Positions 1 to 8,751 of a DNA stretch of 64,000 nt are shown here, in pieces. Position numbers and translations under genes: made by a program. Each line of letters starts with the position of its first letter. The first letter of the stretch is position 1. The notes beneath the pieces were generated by a model. It was not told the origin of the DNA and did not search any database. It saw only the letters and a list, made by a program, of their open reading frames with translations. Source of the stretch: Aurantiacibacter atlanticus (GTDB taxonomy: Bacteria; Pseudomonadota; Alphaproteobacteria; Sphingomonadales; Sphingomonadaceae); the NCBI RefSeq assembly GCF_001077815.2, contig NZ_CP011310.1, forward strand, positions 1 through 64,000, read 5' to 3'.

Positions 1-35
1 AATCCAACTTGGAGGAAAATCAGGGGGTCACGTCA
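1..35 (-). mobile_element. Right terminal end of a third IS3-family (IS407-type) copy
   Basis: The first 35 bases match the right end of the IS copy at 39290-40559, finishing with the terminal inverted repeat GGGGGTCACGTCA. The rest of the element lies outside the window. The subterminal bases match the 40.5 kb copy and differ from the 8.7 kb copy. The flank after the end is CTAG. Confidence 0.85.
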
Positions 36-691
36 CTAGCGCATCCTTCAACCGAATTCAGACGCTTACGAAATTCGTCGACAGGTAAGTTCAGAAAGGC
101 TGCGCATATGCTGTCGACAAGTTCTCTATCACATTTGTCTGGCGGACTATGTATCCAGGTCCGGGTCCAATTCAACGCGGGCATAAGCAAGTGACCTGAC
201 AGATCAGGTTCCGCGAATATATACTCGTTGTCGAACAACAAGCGCATCGTATCCTGAATGATATCACGATATTCCGCACTACGCATTTCCAGCCTAGCGC
301 GCGCACTTTCACTCAGCTTCAGCCATTCAACCGTCCATACGCGATGAATATGGCGCCTGTCACCATTCACGAGGTGTATATGAGCATGCACCAACGCACG
401 CAGCCGACCTAGGGGAGTGGTCTTTCCTTCAAGCGCAGCGTCGATATCGGCCATCCCTAGCTCGATTCCTCGCTGGATAACTGCCTCCAACAATTCCTCT
501 TTACTCGCTACGTGATGAAAAATACTGGCGACGCTCAACCCGACTTCCCCAGCTATTGTTCGGACCGAGGTTCCGTCGTAGCCGCCTTCCGAAAAAAGCT
601 TGGCTGCTGCATCAACGATGTCTTCTCGCCGGACTGGCGACCTCCTCTTCTTTTTAGTGGCAGGCGAATTCAGCATGCAATTATCACTCAC
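20..691 (-). CDS. TetR/AcrR-family transcriptional regulator, C-terminus altered by IS
   Basis: A 223-residue protein with a basic N-terminal tail and then a TetR DNA-binding helix-turn-helix at about residues 20-65 (VDAAAKLFSEGGYDGTSVR, then SVASIFHHVASKEELL). The remainder is a helical ligand-binding domain with no clear ligand. It is probably a local repressor; the decayed methyltransferase gene directly upstream on the same strand may once have been its target or partner. The last residues (DVTP and the stop) are encoded by the inverted repeat of the IS at 1-35, so the native C-terminus has been replaced. Family assignment is firm; function and integrity are uncertain. Confidence 0.85.
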   Translation of the reverse strand: MSDNCMLNSPATKKKRRSPVRREDIVDAAAKLFSEGGYDGTSVRTIAGEVGLSVASIFHHVASKEELLEAVIQRGIELGMADIDAALEGKTTPLGRLRALVHAHIHLVNGDRRHIHRVWTVEWLKLSESARARLEMRSAEYRDIIQDTMRLLFDNEYIFAEPDLSGHLLMPALNWTRTWIHSPPDKCDRELVDSICAAFLNLPVDEFRKRLNSVEGCASDVTP

Positions 692-696
692 TTTTA

Positions 697-1146
697 ATGA
701 CCGATCCTAGGTTTCGCCGGTTTACGAATGCCTCAACTGGCTTGGCAAAGAACAGGCTGCCAAAGCGGGAGAAGGTGCGCTCAAACGGCGCATTGGGTAA
801 CTGGGCAGTTGCCGAGTCTGCGCGGGCAAAATGGTTATTGTTGACCAAAGCTGCCTTGGCAAGATTCGTCTATGCGATCGTCAGGTCAGGTAAAATATCA
901 ATACCTCCCACCTTGCCCTCCGGTGCAACAGTGTCGGCAATCACAATAGTACTAGTGCCTCCGCCACAGCCAACGTCAAGTACGCGCTCTCCGGGTTTGG
1001 TGGTTTGCCTTTTCGAGAAGAACTGCACCGATAGGTGCAATCAATCCTTCAAACTTATGGGGGCTAGTGAGGTATTTACCCCATTTCCCTTGCCCAATCT
1101 TCTCCCACGATCGAGGCTGCCGCATTCTCCTTGTCGTCAGTCATGA
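697..1146 (-). pseudogene. Decayed class I SAM-dependent methyltransferase
   Basis: Read on the minus strand from an ATG at 1143, the gene starts MTDDKENAASIVGEDWA and stops after 22 codons. Neighbouring frames then carry KWGKYLTSPHKFEGLIAP, the SAM-binding motif I (RVLDVGCGGGTSTI) followed by KVGGIDI, and further on the family motif FSRFGSLFFAKPVEAFVN. At least three frame changes or stops are needed to join these pieces, so the gene is dead. The C-terminal part is missing. It lies immediately upstream of the TetR gene, same strand. Pieces are recognised from motifs, not from an alignment. Confidence 0.75.
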
Positions 1147-1369
1147 CGTCACCTTTCTCCTTTGACCAGATTGTCATAGCCGCAAAACACCCATTACGAG
1201 AAAATTATCCTAAACACCTCTATAATATCCGCAATGAGGTCACCGTTGAAGAAACTGGTGAGGAGGCCCATGCGGCTTCGAGCCACTGATTCACGGGTTG
1301 TGTAGTCGGCTCCGGTAAATTCGCATATGACTTACCCTTCCTAGTAGCATCAGCCGACGCTTCTCGGTA

Positions 1370-1700
1370 CTAAACGCCGATTGCTTGTTTCGCCCACACA
1401 ACAATCGTGCTGACTGGCAATGCGCCTGATTTGCGAGAGGTCTCTTGGCCCTTTAGCAAAATCACCAAGGTAGGAATTGAGCGTATTTGATAACGACCCG
1501 CAATCGCCTGTACGGCCTCCATATTTAGCTTACCTAGGCGGACGTATGGTTCAAGCTGAGCTGCAGCAGCCTCGAACGCCAGAGCCATTTGGTAGCAAGG
1601 GCCGCACCATTGAGCCCGAAAATCAACCGACAAAGGAATGTCGCTCTTAACCGCATGCGCTGCAAAATTGGCCGTCTTGGCGTCGGGCGGGAAAAGGGGG
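1370..1700 (-). pseudogene. Thioredoxin-domain gene missing its 5' end
   Basis: The reading frame encodes a thioredoxin fold with the redox motif WCGPC (VDFRAQWCGPCYQM), a helix, and the cis-proline segment RSIPTLVILLKG, as in TrxC or other thioredoxins. The N-terminal portion is not native: upstream of about 1700 the same frame runs antisense through an IS5-family transposase remnant, so the original start and N-terminal strand are gone. Without a start and ribosome-binding site of its own, the gene is probably inactive. The junction with the IS remnant lies close to 1690-1700. Confidence 0.7.
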
Positions 1701-2075
1701 ATTGTGCGAGCGCTCTTGGTCGCGGCGGCTTTACGAGCAAAATCCACGTCCCATGTGACAAACAAGAACTGCCTGTCGGCTTCATCCTGACCGGCCAAGA
1801 AGCTTCCGATTACACCGCCGCAGAACCGCTGATGGCGCTGCCAGTGTCCAAACCCAAAGGGTTTTACCCCCGTGGATCCCGCCACGAAAGGGAGGAACGA
1901 TGCCCGCTCACTTCGACAAACAGCTCTACCCTCAGCGCCACAAGATCGAAAACCTGTTCGCTCGCCTCAAAGACTGGAGGCGCATCCACACGCGCTATGA
2001 TCGTAGGGCCGACATCTTCATGGCCGCCATCACATCGCAGCCATTTGCGCATTCTGGATCAATTAATGAATCCTG
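1690..2075 (+). mobile_element. IS5-family (IS427-type) transposase remnant
   Basis: Plus-strand frames carry GGFTSKIHVPCDKQELPVGF and ILTGQEASDYTAAEPLM, closely matching the transposase of the IS5 element at 42901-43750. A second frame near 1900-2060 reads PQRHKIENLFARLKDW, the conserved C-terminal transposase motif. The run AAAAGGGGG at the start corresponds to the frameshift site seen in the 43.3 kb copy. No inverted repeats remain. The insertion removed the 5' end of the thioredoxin gene. Confidence 0.8.
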
Positions 2076-2346
2076 AGCCTAACTGCGGTTAGACCGACAG
2101 CGCCGGCTCAGAGTTCCATTCGTGAGAGCCATTGCACCTCAACAAGTCAAGCACCCCGGTATTCATTCTTGCAGGCAACTATCATCCGGACTCGGTGATA
2201 ACGGGCAGTATCCCGTGGACGTCGAACTTAAAACGCTTCACTTTACGCGAACCTGGAACACATACTTTACTGGACCTTGGCGCCGCCATTCAATAGCTGA
2301 TGAAAAACCGAATAATTAGTAAGAAACTGAAAAAGAGGATGCGCGC

Positions 2347-3312
2347 TTGTATATCGCCCAATTTGCTCAGGGACTTGAGCCGCTAGATATTACTCACGAC
2401 CACTTCGTTGAAGATGCTATCCAAACGGCCCGCGATCTGGGCGGTGAGGTTTCTCCGTCGATAAGGTGTCAGTCGCGGAACCTGCTCATCAACGGCTTGC
2501 GGCTGCACGTGCTCGACTGGGGTGAGCCTTCCAACCCGACACTGGTATTGCTGCACGGTGGCGCGGTCACTTGCCGTACCTGGGGACCATTTTGCGCCAT
2601 GCTGGCAGATAGATACCGGTTAATAGCGGTGGACATGCGCGGCCACGGCGATAGTGAATGGCCCCGCGACGGCGACGCTGACCACAACCTCATGGCCAAT
2701 GACCTGGCGAAGCTGCTCACCGCGATGGAACTGGATAAACCCATCGTTGTGGGCCATTCCGTAGGCGGGATGCTGTTGATGCGGGTCATGCTGAAATCCC
2801 CCGAGCTATTGGGCAGTGCGGTGCTGGTCGATGTAGGGCCTAAGACGGCCTATAACGGCTGGAAAGCCCGTAAAGAGGTGACCGAGCCAAGTCGTTTATA
2901 CAATGAGTTGGAGGAGTATGTGCAGCGTAATGCACCACGATTAAAGCGCAGTGAAGAACATATGCGTCGCAATGCTCGGCATGAATTTATGCAGCGGATG
3001 GATGGCCAATATCAACTCAAATACGACCCTCGTCACCCAATGGGCGGGCCGGATGAAAAGACCATGCCTGGCCTGCCCACCCTTGAACAGATGGCTGCCT
3101 ATCAGGGGCGTTGTCTTGTCGTGCGTGGCGGCAATAGCTGGTTTCTGGCCGCCGATGATGCAGTGGAGTTTGCTGAGACACTTCCGCGAGGCGAACTCAC
3201 CACTGTGCCGAATTGTGAACACATGGTCTATATCGAGAACACGGTCGGGCTGGCGACTGTAATCGATAGTTATGTGAACAGCCTCGAAACCATTACCGGA
3301 GCAATCGCGTGA
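2347..3312 (+). CDS. Alpha/beta-hydrolase, first of a tandem pair
   Basis: A 321-residue alpha/beta-hydrolase. Visible landmarks are the oxyanion segment LHGGAVTCRTW, the strand-loop DMRGHGDSEW, the nucleophile elbow GHSVGG with the serine in G-x-S-x-G, and the C-terminal catalytic histidine in NCEHMVYIEN. The best start is a TTG at 2347, preceded by AGAGGA eight bases upstream; no ATG fits the N-terminus in frame. The next gene overlaps it by four bases and is a paralogue with the same N-terminal extension, so the two are translationally coupled and arose by duplication. The substrate is unknown; an ester or a C-C bond substrate (MhpC-like) are both possible. Confidence 0.85.
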   Translation: MYIAQFAQGLEPLDITHDHFVEDAIQTARDLGGEVSPSIRCQSRNLLINGLRLHVLDWGEPSNPTLVLLHGGAVTCRTWGPFCAMLADRYRLIAVDMRGHGDSEWPRDGDADHNLMANDLAKLLTAMELDKPIVVGHSVGGMLLMRVMLKSPELLGSAVLVDVGPKTAYNGWKARKEVTEPSRLYNELEEYVQRNAPRLKRSEEHMRRNARHEFMQRMDGQYQLKYDPRHPMGGPDEKTMPGLPTLEQMAAYQGRCLVVRGGNSWFLAADDAVEFAETLPRGELTTVPNCEHMVYIENTVGLATVIDSYVNSLETITGAIA

Positions 3313-4250
3313 GCTACCTTAATGTTGTCCCGGATAACGATGAACTGGTTCTGCTTAATAACACCCCGGAGTTTGTAGAGTTGCTGGCCGTCTCTGCAGA
3401 ATTTGGTTTAGAGGTGAATAACCCGCCAACCTGCGTGTCGCGTAATTTGGTCGTGCGCGGCCTGCGTTTTAACGTGCTTGACTGGCAGGGTGCGACCGAT
3501 TGTCCCGGCAAGCCCACTCTGTTCATGGTCCACGGGGGGGCGGTTACTGCGCACACTTGGGACCTAGTTGCATTGCAGCTTGCCCGCCGTTATCGGGTCG
3601 TCACGCCGGATATTCGTAGCCATGGCGACAGTGAATGGGCGCGTGATGGTGATTATGATCATCATGAAATGATGGAAGACTTGGCGGCAATTATGCGAGA
3701 GATGGATCTGCCACCGAGTATTATCATTGGTCACTCATTGGGCGGTGCGCTGGTGGAGCGACTAGCGTTGGCCCATCCGGAACTAACCCGAGCCATCGCG
3801 ATAGTGGATTTCACCCCAGAGCCTAATTACCCAGGTTTACCGATTGATGTGGTGCGGCTGTTCGATAGCGTCGAACACTACGCGGAGCGTGCCTCAAAAT
3901 ACGGTGATCGAAAGCTTTCAGAACTAACCTATGCCGCCCGCCATGAACTGCTGCAACGACTCGATGGTAAGTTGATGCCCAAGCACGATCCTCGCCACGG
4001 CATGGGGGGGGCTGAGCCCGGTTATTACCCCGGCACCCCCGGGTTTGAACAGATGAAAGCGGTAGCAGTGCCTGCGGCGGTCATATGGGGCAGCGATAGT
4101 TTTCTTGTAACTGACGAAAAATCTCGGCGTCTGGCGCAGGTCATGCCACAGGGCGAAGGCCACTGTATCGATGCAGCGGGTCACCAGCTTTTTCTGGAAC
4201 AGCCGCAGGCGTTTATTGACGTGGTTAGGGATTTTGTCGACCGGCTTTAA
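3309..4250 (+). CDS. Alpha/beta-hydrolase, second of a tandem pair
   Basis: A 313-residue paralogue of the preceding hydrolase. It has the same order of motifs: VHGGAVTAHTW, DIRSHGDSEWARDGD, the nucleophile elbow GHSLGG, and the catalytic histidine in AAGHQLFLEQ. The start is GTG at 3309, overlapping the upstream stop in GTGA, which implies translational coupling. Both proteins share an N-terminal segment of about 45 residues ahead of the hydrolase fold (ending CVSRNLVVRGLRFNVLDW here), an uncommon extension suggesting that they form related subunits or act on related substrates. A decayed SDR gene follows 10 bases downstream, so a former catabolic operon is likely. Confidence 0.85.
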   Translation: MSYLNVVPDNDELVLLNNTPEFVELLAVSAEFGLEVNNPPTCVSRNLVVRGLRFNVLDWQGATDCPGKPTLFMVHGGAVTAHTWDLVALQLARRYRVVTPDIRSHGDSEWARDGDYDHHEMMEDLAAIMREMDLPPSIIIGHSLGGALVERLALAHPELTRAIAIVDFTPEPNYPGLPIDVVRLFDSVEHYAERASKYGDRKLSELTYAARHELLQRLDGKLMPKHDPRHGMGGAEPGYYPGTPGFEQMKAVAVPAAVIWGSDSFLVTDEKSRRLAQVMPQGEGHCIDAAGHQLFLEQPQAFIDVVRDFVDRL

Positions 4251-4259
4251 GGTGGCAGT

Positions 4260-4770
4260 ATGAGCAATCCGTTTAACCGACCTGGCAAATCTTGATGGTC
4301 GAACCGCCGTGGTTGCCGCCGCGGGTAGTGGGCTGGGTCGGATGTTTGCCAAGGCGTTTGGCCGTGAATGGAGCTAAAGCGTTCTGAACCGATATTGACC
4401 TGGCCGGGGCTGAGCAGACCGCTAAAACCATCAATCAGGTTGCGACAGCGCGATTAGGCATCAGGTTGATGCAGCGCACGAATAAACATCGCCAACTTGG
4501 CCGTCGCCATCAAAGCAGCCGGGAGTCGCTGCGACGTGGTGAATAAAGCCCGTATCATCACCGGCAAGTACCGGATCTACCAATAAGGTGGTGGATGACT
4601 AGGCCGGCTGATTGAGGTTAACCTGCGCGGTCTGCTTCTTTGCAACAGGGCACTACTGTCCTTCATGGTGGCGAACCAGTCCGGCTCTGCGATTAATATT
4701 GCTTCATTCGCCGGAGCAGGTAGCGTTTCGCCAACTATGTCTTTCTGGACTTGATTTGTTCGAAGGTCTG
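4260..4770 (+). pseudogene. Decayed short-chain dehydrogenase/reductase
   Basis: An ATG at 4260 opens a frame that stops after 11 codons. Adjacent frames carry recognisable SDR pieces in the right order: the NAD(P)-binding turn (GRTAVVAAAGSGLGRMFAKA), TDIDLAGAEQTAKTINQ, then VNLRGLLLCNRALL and GSAINIASFAGAGSVSP, the strand that bears the catalytic serine region. Several frameshifts and in-frame stops separate them and the Tyr-x-x-x-Lys part is lost. The gene belonged to the operon of the two hydrolases. Confidence 0.75.
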
Positions 4771-4785
4771 ACCAGTAGCTTTCAT

Positions 4786-5175
4786 TTATGGTTGGGCGCC
4801 AAGCTTGATTGACAGCGTTTCGTCACGGACCCATTCCGACATGGAACCGTCGTAAACGGCGATCTGGTGCTGGCCGCAAAGCTCAAACGCAAGGCTCGCC
4901 AGGGTGACTGACACACCACCGCCACAATAGATAATGACCTGACCTTCTTCAAGCGCACGGCTGTCTGCAAACAAGCGTTTGAGCGGGTTGGGTGGCAGGA
5001 ACTCGGCGGTATCTGGATTGATCAGGTTATCATAAAAAACATTATGAGTACCAAGCAGGTGCCCGGGCCGACCGTGGGTTGACTTCCCCGGAATAGAGCT
5101 GAGGAGAAAAGGCGTTGATACCAACTGGTCCCCAGATTTGATCATTGCCAGCACGCCCTGTTTATAGGCCCACAT
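4786..5175 (-). pseudogene. C-terminal half of a two-domain (SseA-like) sulfurtransferase
   Basis: A 129-residue frame holds a single rhodanese domain with the segment STHGRPGHLLGTHNV, then FLPPNPLKRLF, the active-site loop IIYCGGGVS and the closing LYDGS-type motif (AVYDGSMSEWVRD). This is the catalytic C-terminal domain of 3-mercaptopyruvate or thiosulfate sulfurtransferases, which normally have two rhodanese domains and about 280 residues. The N-terminal domain is degenerate: a nearby frame up to 5354 reads VAIRIDCRYRLIL before losing homology. I therefore call it a decayed gene, though the single domain could still be translated from 5175. Confidence 0.65.
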
Positions 5176-5387
5176 GGCTGATCGTGGAGAGGCGCTAAGC
5201 CAGCCCAGTGGCCTGCATCGCGGGGATAGGCGTATGTCAGATCCCGGCCTTCGATATCCGTGTTAACTTCGCGGCCGGATGCCCTCAATCTGTCCTGGTC
5301 GATAATAGCGCGGAGAATGAGTCGATATCGACAATCTATCCTAATCGCCACCATCTTTCGACCAAGGTCAGCCAGCTTGTCACTCTC

Positions 5388-6233
5388 TTACTGCATCGCT
5401 TGCAAGAGATGCTGGGTGTAGCTCCTCGCAACCTGCGCACAAAAGTTCGAGCATCCACCCCATATTTTGATGCCAGATTTTGCATCATCTGGTTCCAATC
5501 GTTGCCGCTCGAAGCAGCGCGATGACGATGAATGCCATTGCCGATGACAATTGACTTCCCAGAGCAAGGCCTGCCGGTCTGGCGTTGCGTTTTCGCCGAA
5601 AAAGATGCTGGCGGCCATTTGAAAGAACCGCGTCCAATCGTTGCTGTCGGCATCGGCGACTGCAGCACTTCCCCCAACAGGCCGTGCTTGTTCGCCGAAT
5701 TGCTCCTCAAACAAAGGCTTCAAGAGCACGGCCAAGCGAACTCGGTGCTGTCGTCGTGAAGTCGCTGTCCATTTTGCTGGCGGTTTGTTGGCTTCAAGCC
5801 ACTCGGCCACCGAGCTGAGGTCTGCAACTAGATCGGCCAGATCTTTTTCACGCGCCCTGAATGCATAGTGGTCCGGAAGTGAGAGGATCGCAGTGACGTA
5901 GTCCAATTCAAATTCAAGCTCATTCAACAGAGCCTGCGCTTCGGCCAGCCGCTTTTGCGCTCGTGCGACTTTGGCTCTTACCTTAGACGCTGGAAGCACA
6001 CCCGTTCCAATCGAACCGCAAGCAAGCTGGACCAAGCGCAGCTCTTTCGCCAATGCCTCCCAGCCGGACTTAGGAGCGCCTTCACCGTGAAGCTGAGCAA
6101 ACTTCTGCGCGAATATAACCGCGTCCTTCTCCGACGCGGGGAGGCTGCCTGAAGAGACACTTGCACTATAGATGCGTTCCAAATCTTCACGGTTCGCTAC
6201 CGCATTCTCATAAGCGATGCGATGCTTAGTCAT
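5388..6233 (-). CDS. Hypothetical protein coupled to the integrase gene
   Basis: A 281-residue protein with no domain that I recognise. The N-terminal two thirds are helical and charged, with a likely coiled-coil around residues 90-115 (AKVARAQKRLAEAQALLNEL). The start overlaps the integrase stop by eight bases, so it is co-translated with the integrase and is probably part of the same integrative element. The last 70 residues are rich in Cys, Ser and Trp and have a composition unlike the rest, which may mean that a frameshift has replaced the original C-terminus. The function is unknown. Confidence 0.55.
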   Translation of the reverse strand: MTKHRIAYENAVANREDLERIYSASVSSGSLPASEKDAVIFAQKFAQLHGEGAPKSGWEALAKELRLVQLACGSIGTGVLPASKVRAKVARAQKRLAEAQALLNELEFELDYVTAILSLPDHYAFRAREKDLADLVADLSSVAEWLEANKPPAKWTATSRRQHRVRLAVLLKPLFEEQFGEQARPVGGSAAVADADSNDWTRFFQMAASIFFGENATPDRQALLWEVNCHRQWHSSSSRCFERQRLEPDDAKSGIKIWGGCSNFCAQVARSYTQHLLQAMQ

Positions 6234-7452
6234 TCTGTGCCGTGTCGAGCCTTATGACTACGCCGCCCGATCTCAGTTGGTCGAGGTAGTCACTCCACCA
6301 TTGCGCCATCTGGACACGCTCTTCCCAATAATTCCCACGACTGTAGGCACCTCGGACAGCGTCGCTATGACCATGTGACAGCGCACGTTCGATGGCATCG
6401 GGATTCCACTTCCCGCTTTCATTTAGTAGCGTGGACGCTGTTGCACGGAATCCGTGAGCCGTGGCTTCACCTTTTGAGAAGCCCATTCGTCTCAGCGCTC
6501 CGTTGACCGTGTTTTCGCTCATTGGCCGCTTGGGCGTGTAGAACGACGGGAAAACGTATCCACCACCGCCTGAATGCGGTTGCAGTTCCTCAAGAATCGA
6601 CAGCACTTGGCGCGAAAGCGGCACAGCGTGGGCGCGTCTCGCTTTCATCTTTCCCTCTGGGATACGCCAAATAGCTGCCTCCAGATCAAACTCTTCCCAC
6701 TCAGCGTGACGCAACTCACCCGGCCTCACAAACACATGAGGTGTGATTTGGAGCGCGATTTTTGTAATCGGATGCCCGTCATAGTCATCAACGACCCTTA
6801 GAAGTTCACCCAGCTTTCCGGGATCAAGAATAGCAGCGTAGTGCTTAGCCTTAGGGGTGGTTAGCGCACCTTTGAGGGAGGCGGCGGGATCGTGCTCGGC
6901 ACGCCCCTTCCAGATAGCGAAGCGAAACAACCTACTCGCGAAACCGCGACACTTTTTTGCGGTCTCGTAGGTGCCTCTGGCTTCAAGCTTCCGCAATGCG
7001 GCAAGCAGCATCTGAGGATCGACATCAGAAATTGGCATTTTGCCGATCGCGGGCGAAAGCAGGTCCAGATGCCATCTCGCCTTTTCGATAGTCCGCTTGG
7101 CAAGGCCTTCGCCGACCATCTTTTTCTCAATGTATTCCGCCCCAATCGCGGCGAACGTATTAGCCGCCTCGAACTGAGCGGTCGCTTTCGCTTTTTTGCG
7201 GCGAAGCGCGGGGTCTTCACCCTCGTTCAATTGCCTCCGGGCCTGATCGCGAAGCTCGCGAGCCTTTGCCAAACTGGTTTCAGGCCATGCACCTAGAGCC
7301 AGCCGCTTCTCTTTCCCTCCGAATCGATACTTCCATCGCCATAGCTTCGAGCCACTCGGGGCGATCTCAACGTAAAGCCCCTTCCCGTCAGCTCTTTTGT
7401 ATGCCTTGGCAGCAGGCTTGAAGCCCTTAATCTCTGCGGCTGTGAGCGTCAT
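6226..7452 (-). CDS. Tyrosine recombinase, P4-type integrase
   Basis: A site-specific integrase of about 408 residues. It opens with a DUF4102 arm-binding domain (LTAAEIKGFKPAAK, GLYVEIAPSGSKLWRWKY, LGAWPETSLAKAR). The catalytic domain shows the first arginine in RPGELRHAEW, the H-x-x-R box in TAHGFRATASTLL, the following histidine in ALSHGHSD, and the nucleophile tyrosine in RGAYSRG. I prefer the ATG at 7452, where the family normally begins; an in-frame ATG also exists at 7476. The IS3 element at 7482 is inserted directly upstream and has cut the gene from its promoter and probable attachment region. No tRNA target is visible beside it. Confidence 0.9.
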   Translation of the reverse strand: MTLTAAEIKGFKPAAKAYKRADGKGLYVEIAPSGSKLWRWKYRFGGKEKRLALGAWPETSLAKARELRDQARRQLNEGEDPALRRKKAKATAQFEAANTFAAIGAEYIEKKMVGEGLAKRTIEKARWHLDLLSPAIGKMPISDVDPQMLLAALRKLEARGTYETAKKCRGFASRLFRFAIWKGRAEHDPAASLKGALTTPKAKHYAAILDPGKLGELLRVVDDYDGHPITKIALQITPHVFVRPGELRHAEWEEFDLEAAIWRIPEGKMKARRAHAVPLSRQVLSILEELQPHSGGGGYVFPSFYTPKRPMSENTVNGALRRMGFSKGEATAHGFRATASTLLNESGKWNPDAIERALSHGHSDAVRGAYSRGNYWEERVQMAQWWSDYLDQLRSGGVVIRLDTAQND

Positions 7453-7513
7453 TTGGGGGCATCGCCATTGTGACAAATGGGTGACGTGACCCCCAGCTTT
7501 CCCCCAGCTGGGA

Positions 7514-8422
7514 TTAGAGCCGGGCGGTTGTTTTGCGCATCAGCGCGGTTGAAGCAATGGGCTGCGTAGCGGAGCCCGTAGGGCGTAGCGAAGCAGGCCA
7601 TTGCTTATCCAGTTCAGCGGCGAACGCCGCCGGTGTTGCGTAACCGAGAGACGAGTGTGGTCGCTCCCGATTGTAGTCTTCGACCCAGGCCGCGATCTCG
7701 ACACGGGCATGGGCCATACTCAAGAACAGCGTCTCGTTGAGCAGTTCGTCCCGCATCCGGCCATTGAAGCTCTCGACATAGCCATTCTGCATCGGCCTTC
7801 CGGGCGCGATGTAATGCCACTCCACGCCGACCTCGCCGCACCATGCCAGCACAGCGTTGCTGGTGAGCTCGGTGCCATTGTCGCTGACGATCATGCCTGG
7901 CTTGCCGCGCTGTTCGATCAGTGCGGTCAGCTCGCGAACGACACGGCGACCAGAGATCGAGGTGTCCGGCACCGCTGCCAGGCACTCCCGGGTCACGTCA
8001 TCGACCACGTTGAGCACCCGGAACCGTCTTCCCGAAGCCATCTGGTCGTGAACAAAGTCCAGGCTCCAGCGCTGGTTCGGCAGCGCCAGAACCGGAGCAG
8101 GTGCCCTTGTGCCAACAGCACGCCTGCGGCTACGTCGTCGCCTGACCGCCAAGCCTTCCTCACGGTAGAGCCTCTGGGTCTTCTTGCGGTTGATCATGAT
8201 CCCCTCCCGGCGCAGCAGGATATGCAGACGGCGATAGCCGAACCGGCGACGCTGGTTGGCCAGCTCGCGCAGCTTCTCACGCAGATCGACGTCATCGTCC
8301 CGGGTGGAACGGTAACGCACGCTCTTGCGATCAGCATCGATGACACGGCACGCCCGCCGCTCGCTCATCCCATGGCACGCCTGGAGATGAGCAACAGCTT
8401 CCCGCTGCGCGGCGGGCGTCAA
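7514..8422 (-). CDS. IS3-family transposase OrfB (copy 1)
   Basis: A 302-residue integrase-core (DDE) transposase. Visible features are the N-terminal HTH_21 region ([20 protein letters not shown]), the first catalytic Asp in WSLDFVHD, the second in [11 protein letters not shown], and the Glu in [17 protein letters not shown]. It begins at TTG 8422, overlapping the orfA stop. A heptamer AAAAAAG on the minus strand (8431-8425) lies at the end of orfA, a classical -1 slippage site, so an OrfAB fusion transposase can be made. The sequence is identical to the product at 39322-40230. Confidence 0.95.
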   Translation of the reverse strand: MTPAAQREAVAHLQACHGMSERRACRVIDADRKSVRYRSTRDDDVDLREKLRELANQRRRFGYRRLHILLRREGIMINRKKTQRLYREEGLAVRRRRSRRRAVGTRAPAPVLALPNQRWSLDFVHDQMASGRRFRVLNVVDDVTRECLAAVPDTSISGRRVVRELTALIEQRGKPGMIVSDNGTELTSNAVLAWCGEVGVEWHYIAPGRPMQNGYVESFNGRMRDELLNETLFLSMAHARVEIAAWVEDYNRERPHSSLGYATPAAFAAELDKQWPASLRPTGSATQPIASTALMRKTTARL

Positions 8423-8685
8423 AACTTTTTTGCCAGAAGATCCTTCAACGCCGCCTTGTCCAGCATCGCATCGGCCAGCAAACGCTTCAGCTTCGCGTTC
8501 TCGCTCTCCAGCTCCTTCAGCCGCCGGGCATCGGACACTTCCATCCCGCCATACTTCGACTTCCAGTTGTAGATCGTCGCTTCAGATACACCGTGCCGAC
8601 GGGCAAGGTCAGCGGTCTTGGCTCCCGCCTCCGCTTCCTTCAGCACGCCAATGATCTGCTCTTCTGTAAACCTCGTTCTCTTCAT
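8419..8685 (-). CDS. IS3-family transposase OrfA (copy 1)
   Basis: An 88-residue HTH protein: residues 1-45 form the DNA-binding helix-turn-helix ([34 protein letters not shown]) and the rest a leucine-rich coiled coil ([20 protein letters not shown]). It binds the IS ends. It differs from the second copy at one residue (Thr7 here, Ser7 there). Its end overlaps orfB and carries the frameshift heptamer. Confidence 0.95.
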   Translation of the reverse strand: MKRTRFTEEQIIGVLKEAEAGAKTADLARRHGVSEATIYNWKSKYGGMEVSDARRLKELESENAKLKRLLADAMLDKAALKDLLAKKF

Positions 8686-8751
8686 CTCGTCCGTCTTTCT
8701 GTCAGGGCCGGACTCTAATCGAGACTGGAGGAAGTTTAGGGGGTCACGTCA

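Larger units (their letters stand above)
7482..8751 (-). mobile_element. Complete IS3-family element, IS407 group, copy 1
   Basis: 1270 bp bounded by inverted repeats TGACGTGACCCCC (left, 7482) and GGGGGTCACGTCA (right, ending 8751). The bases TGGG occur on both sides (7478-7481 and 8752-8755), a 4-bp target duplication as expected for the IS407 group. It carries orfA and orfB on the minus strand. It is nearly identical to the copy at 39290-40559 except towards the right end. The element separates the integrase from its upstream region. Confidence 0.95.

Noticed and set aside
7601..8572. Long plus-strand frame of 323 codons inside IS3 copy 1 (and its twin at 39409-40380)
   Set aside because: It is antisense to orfA and orfB, exists only because of their codon bias, and has no start signal or family resemblance.
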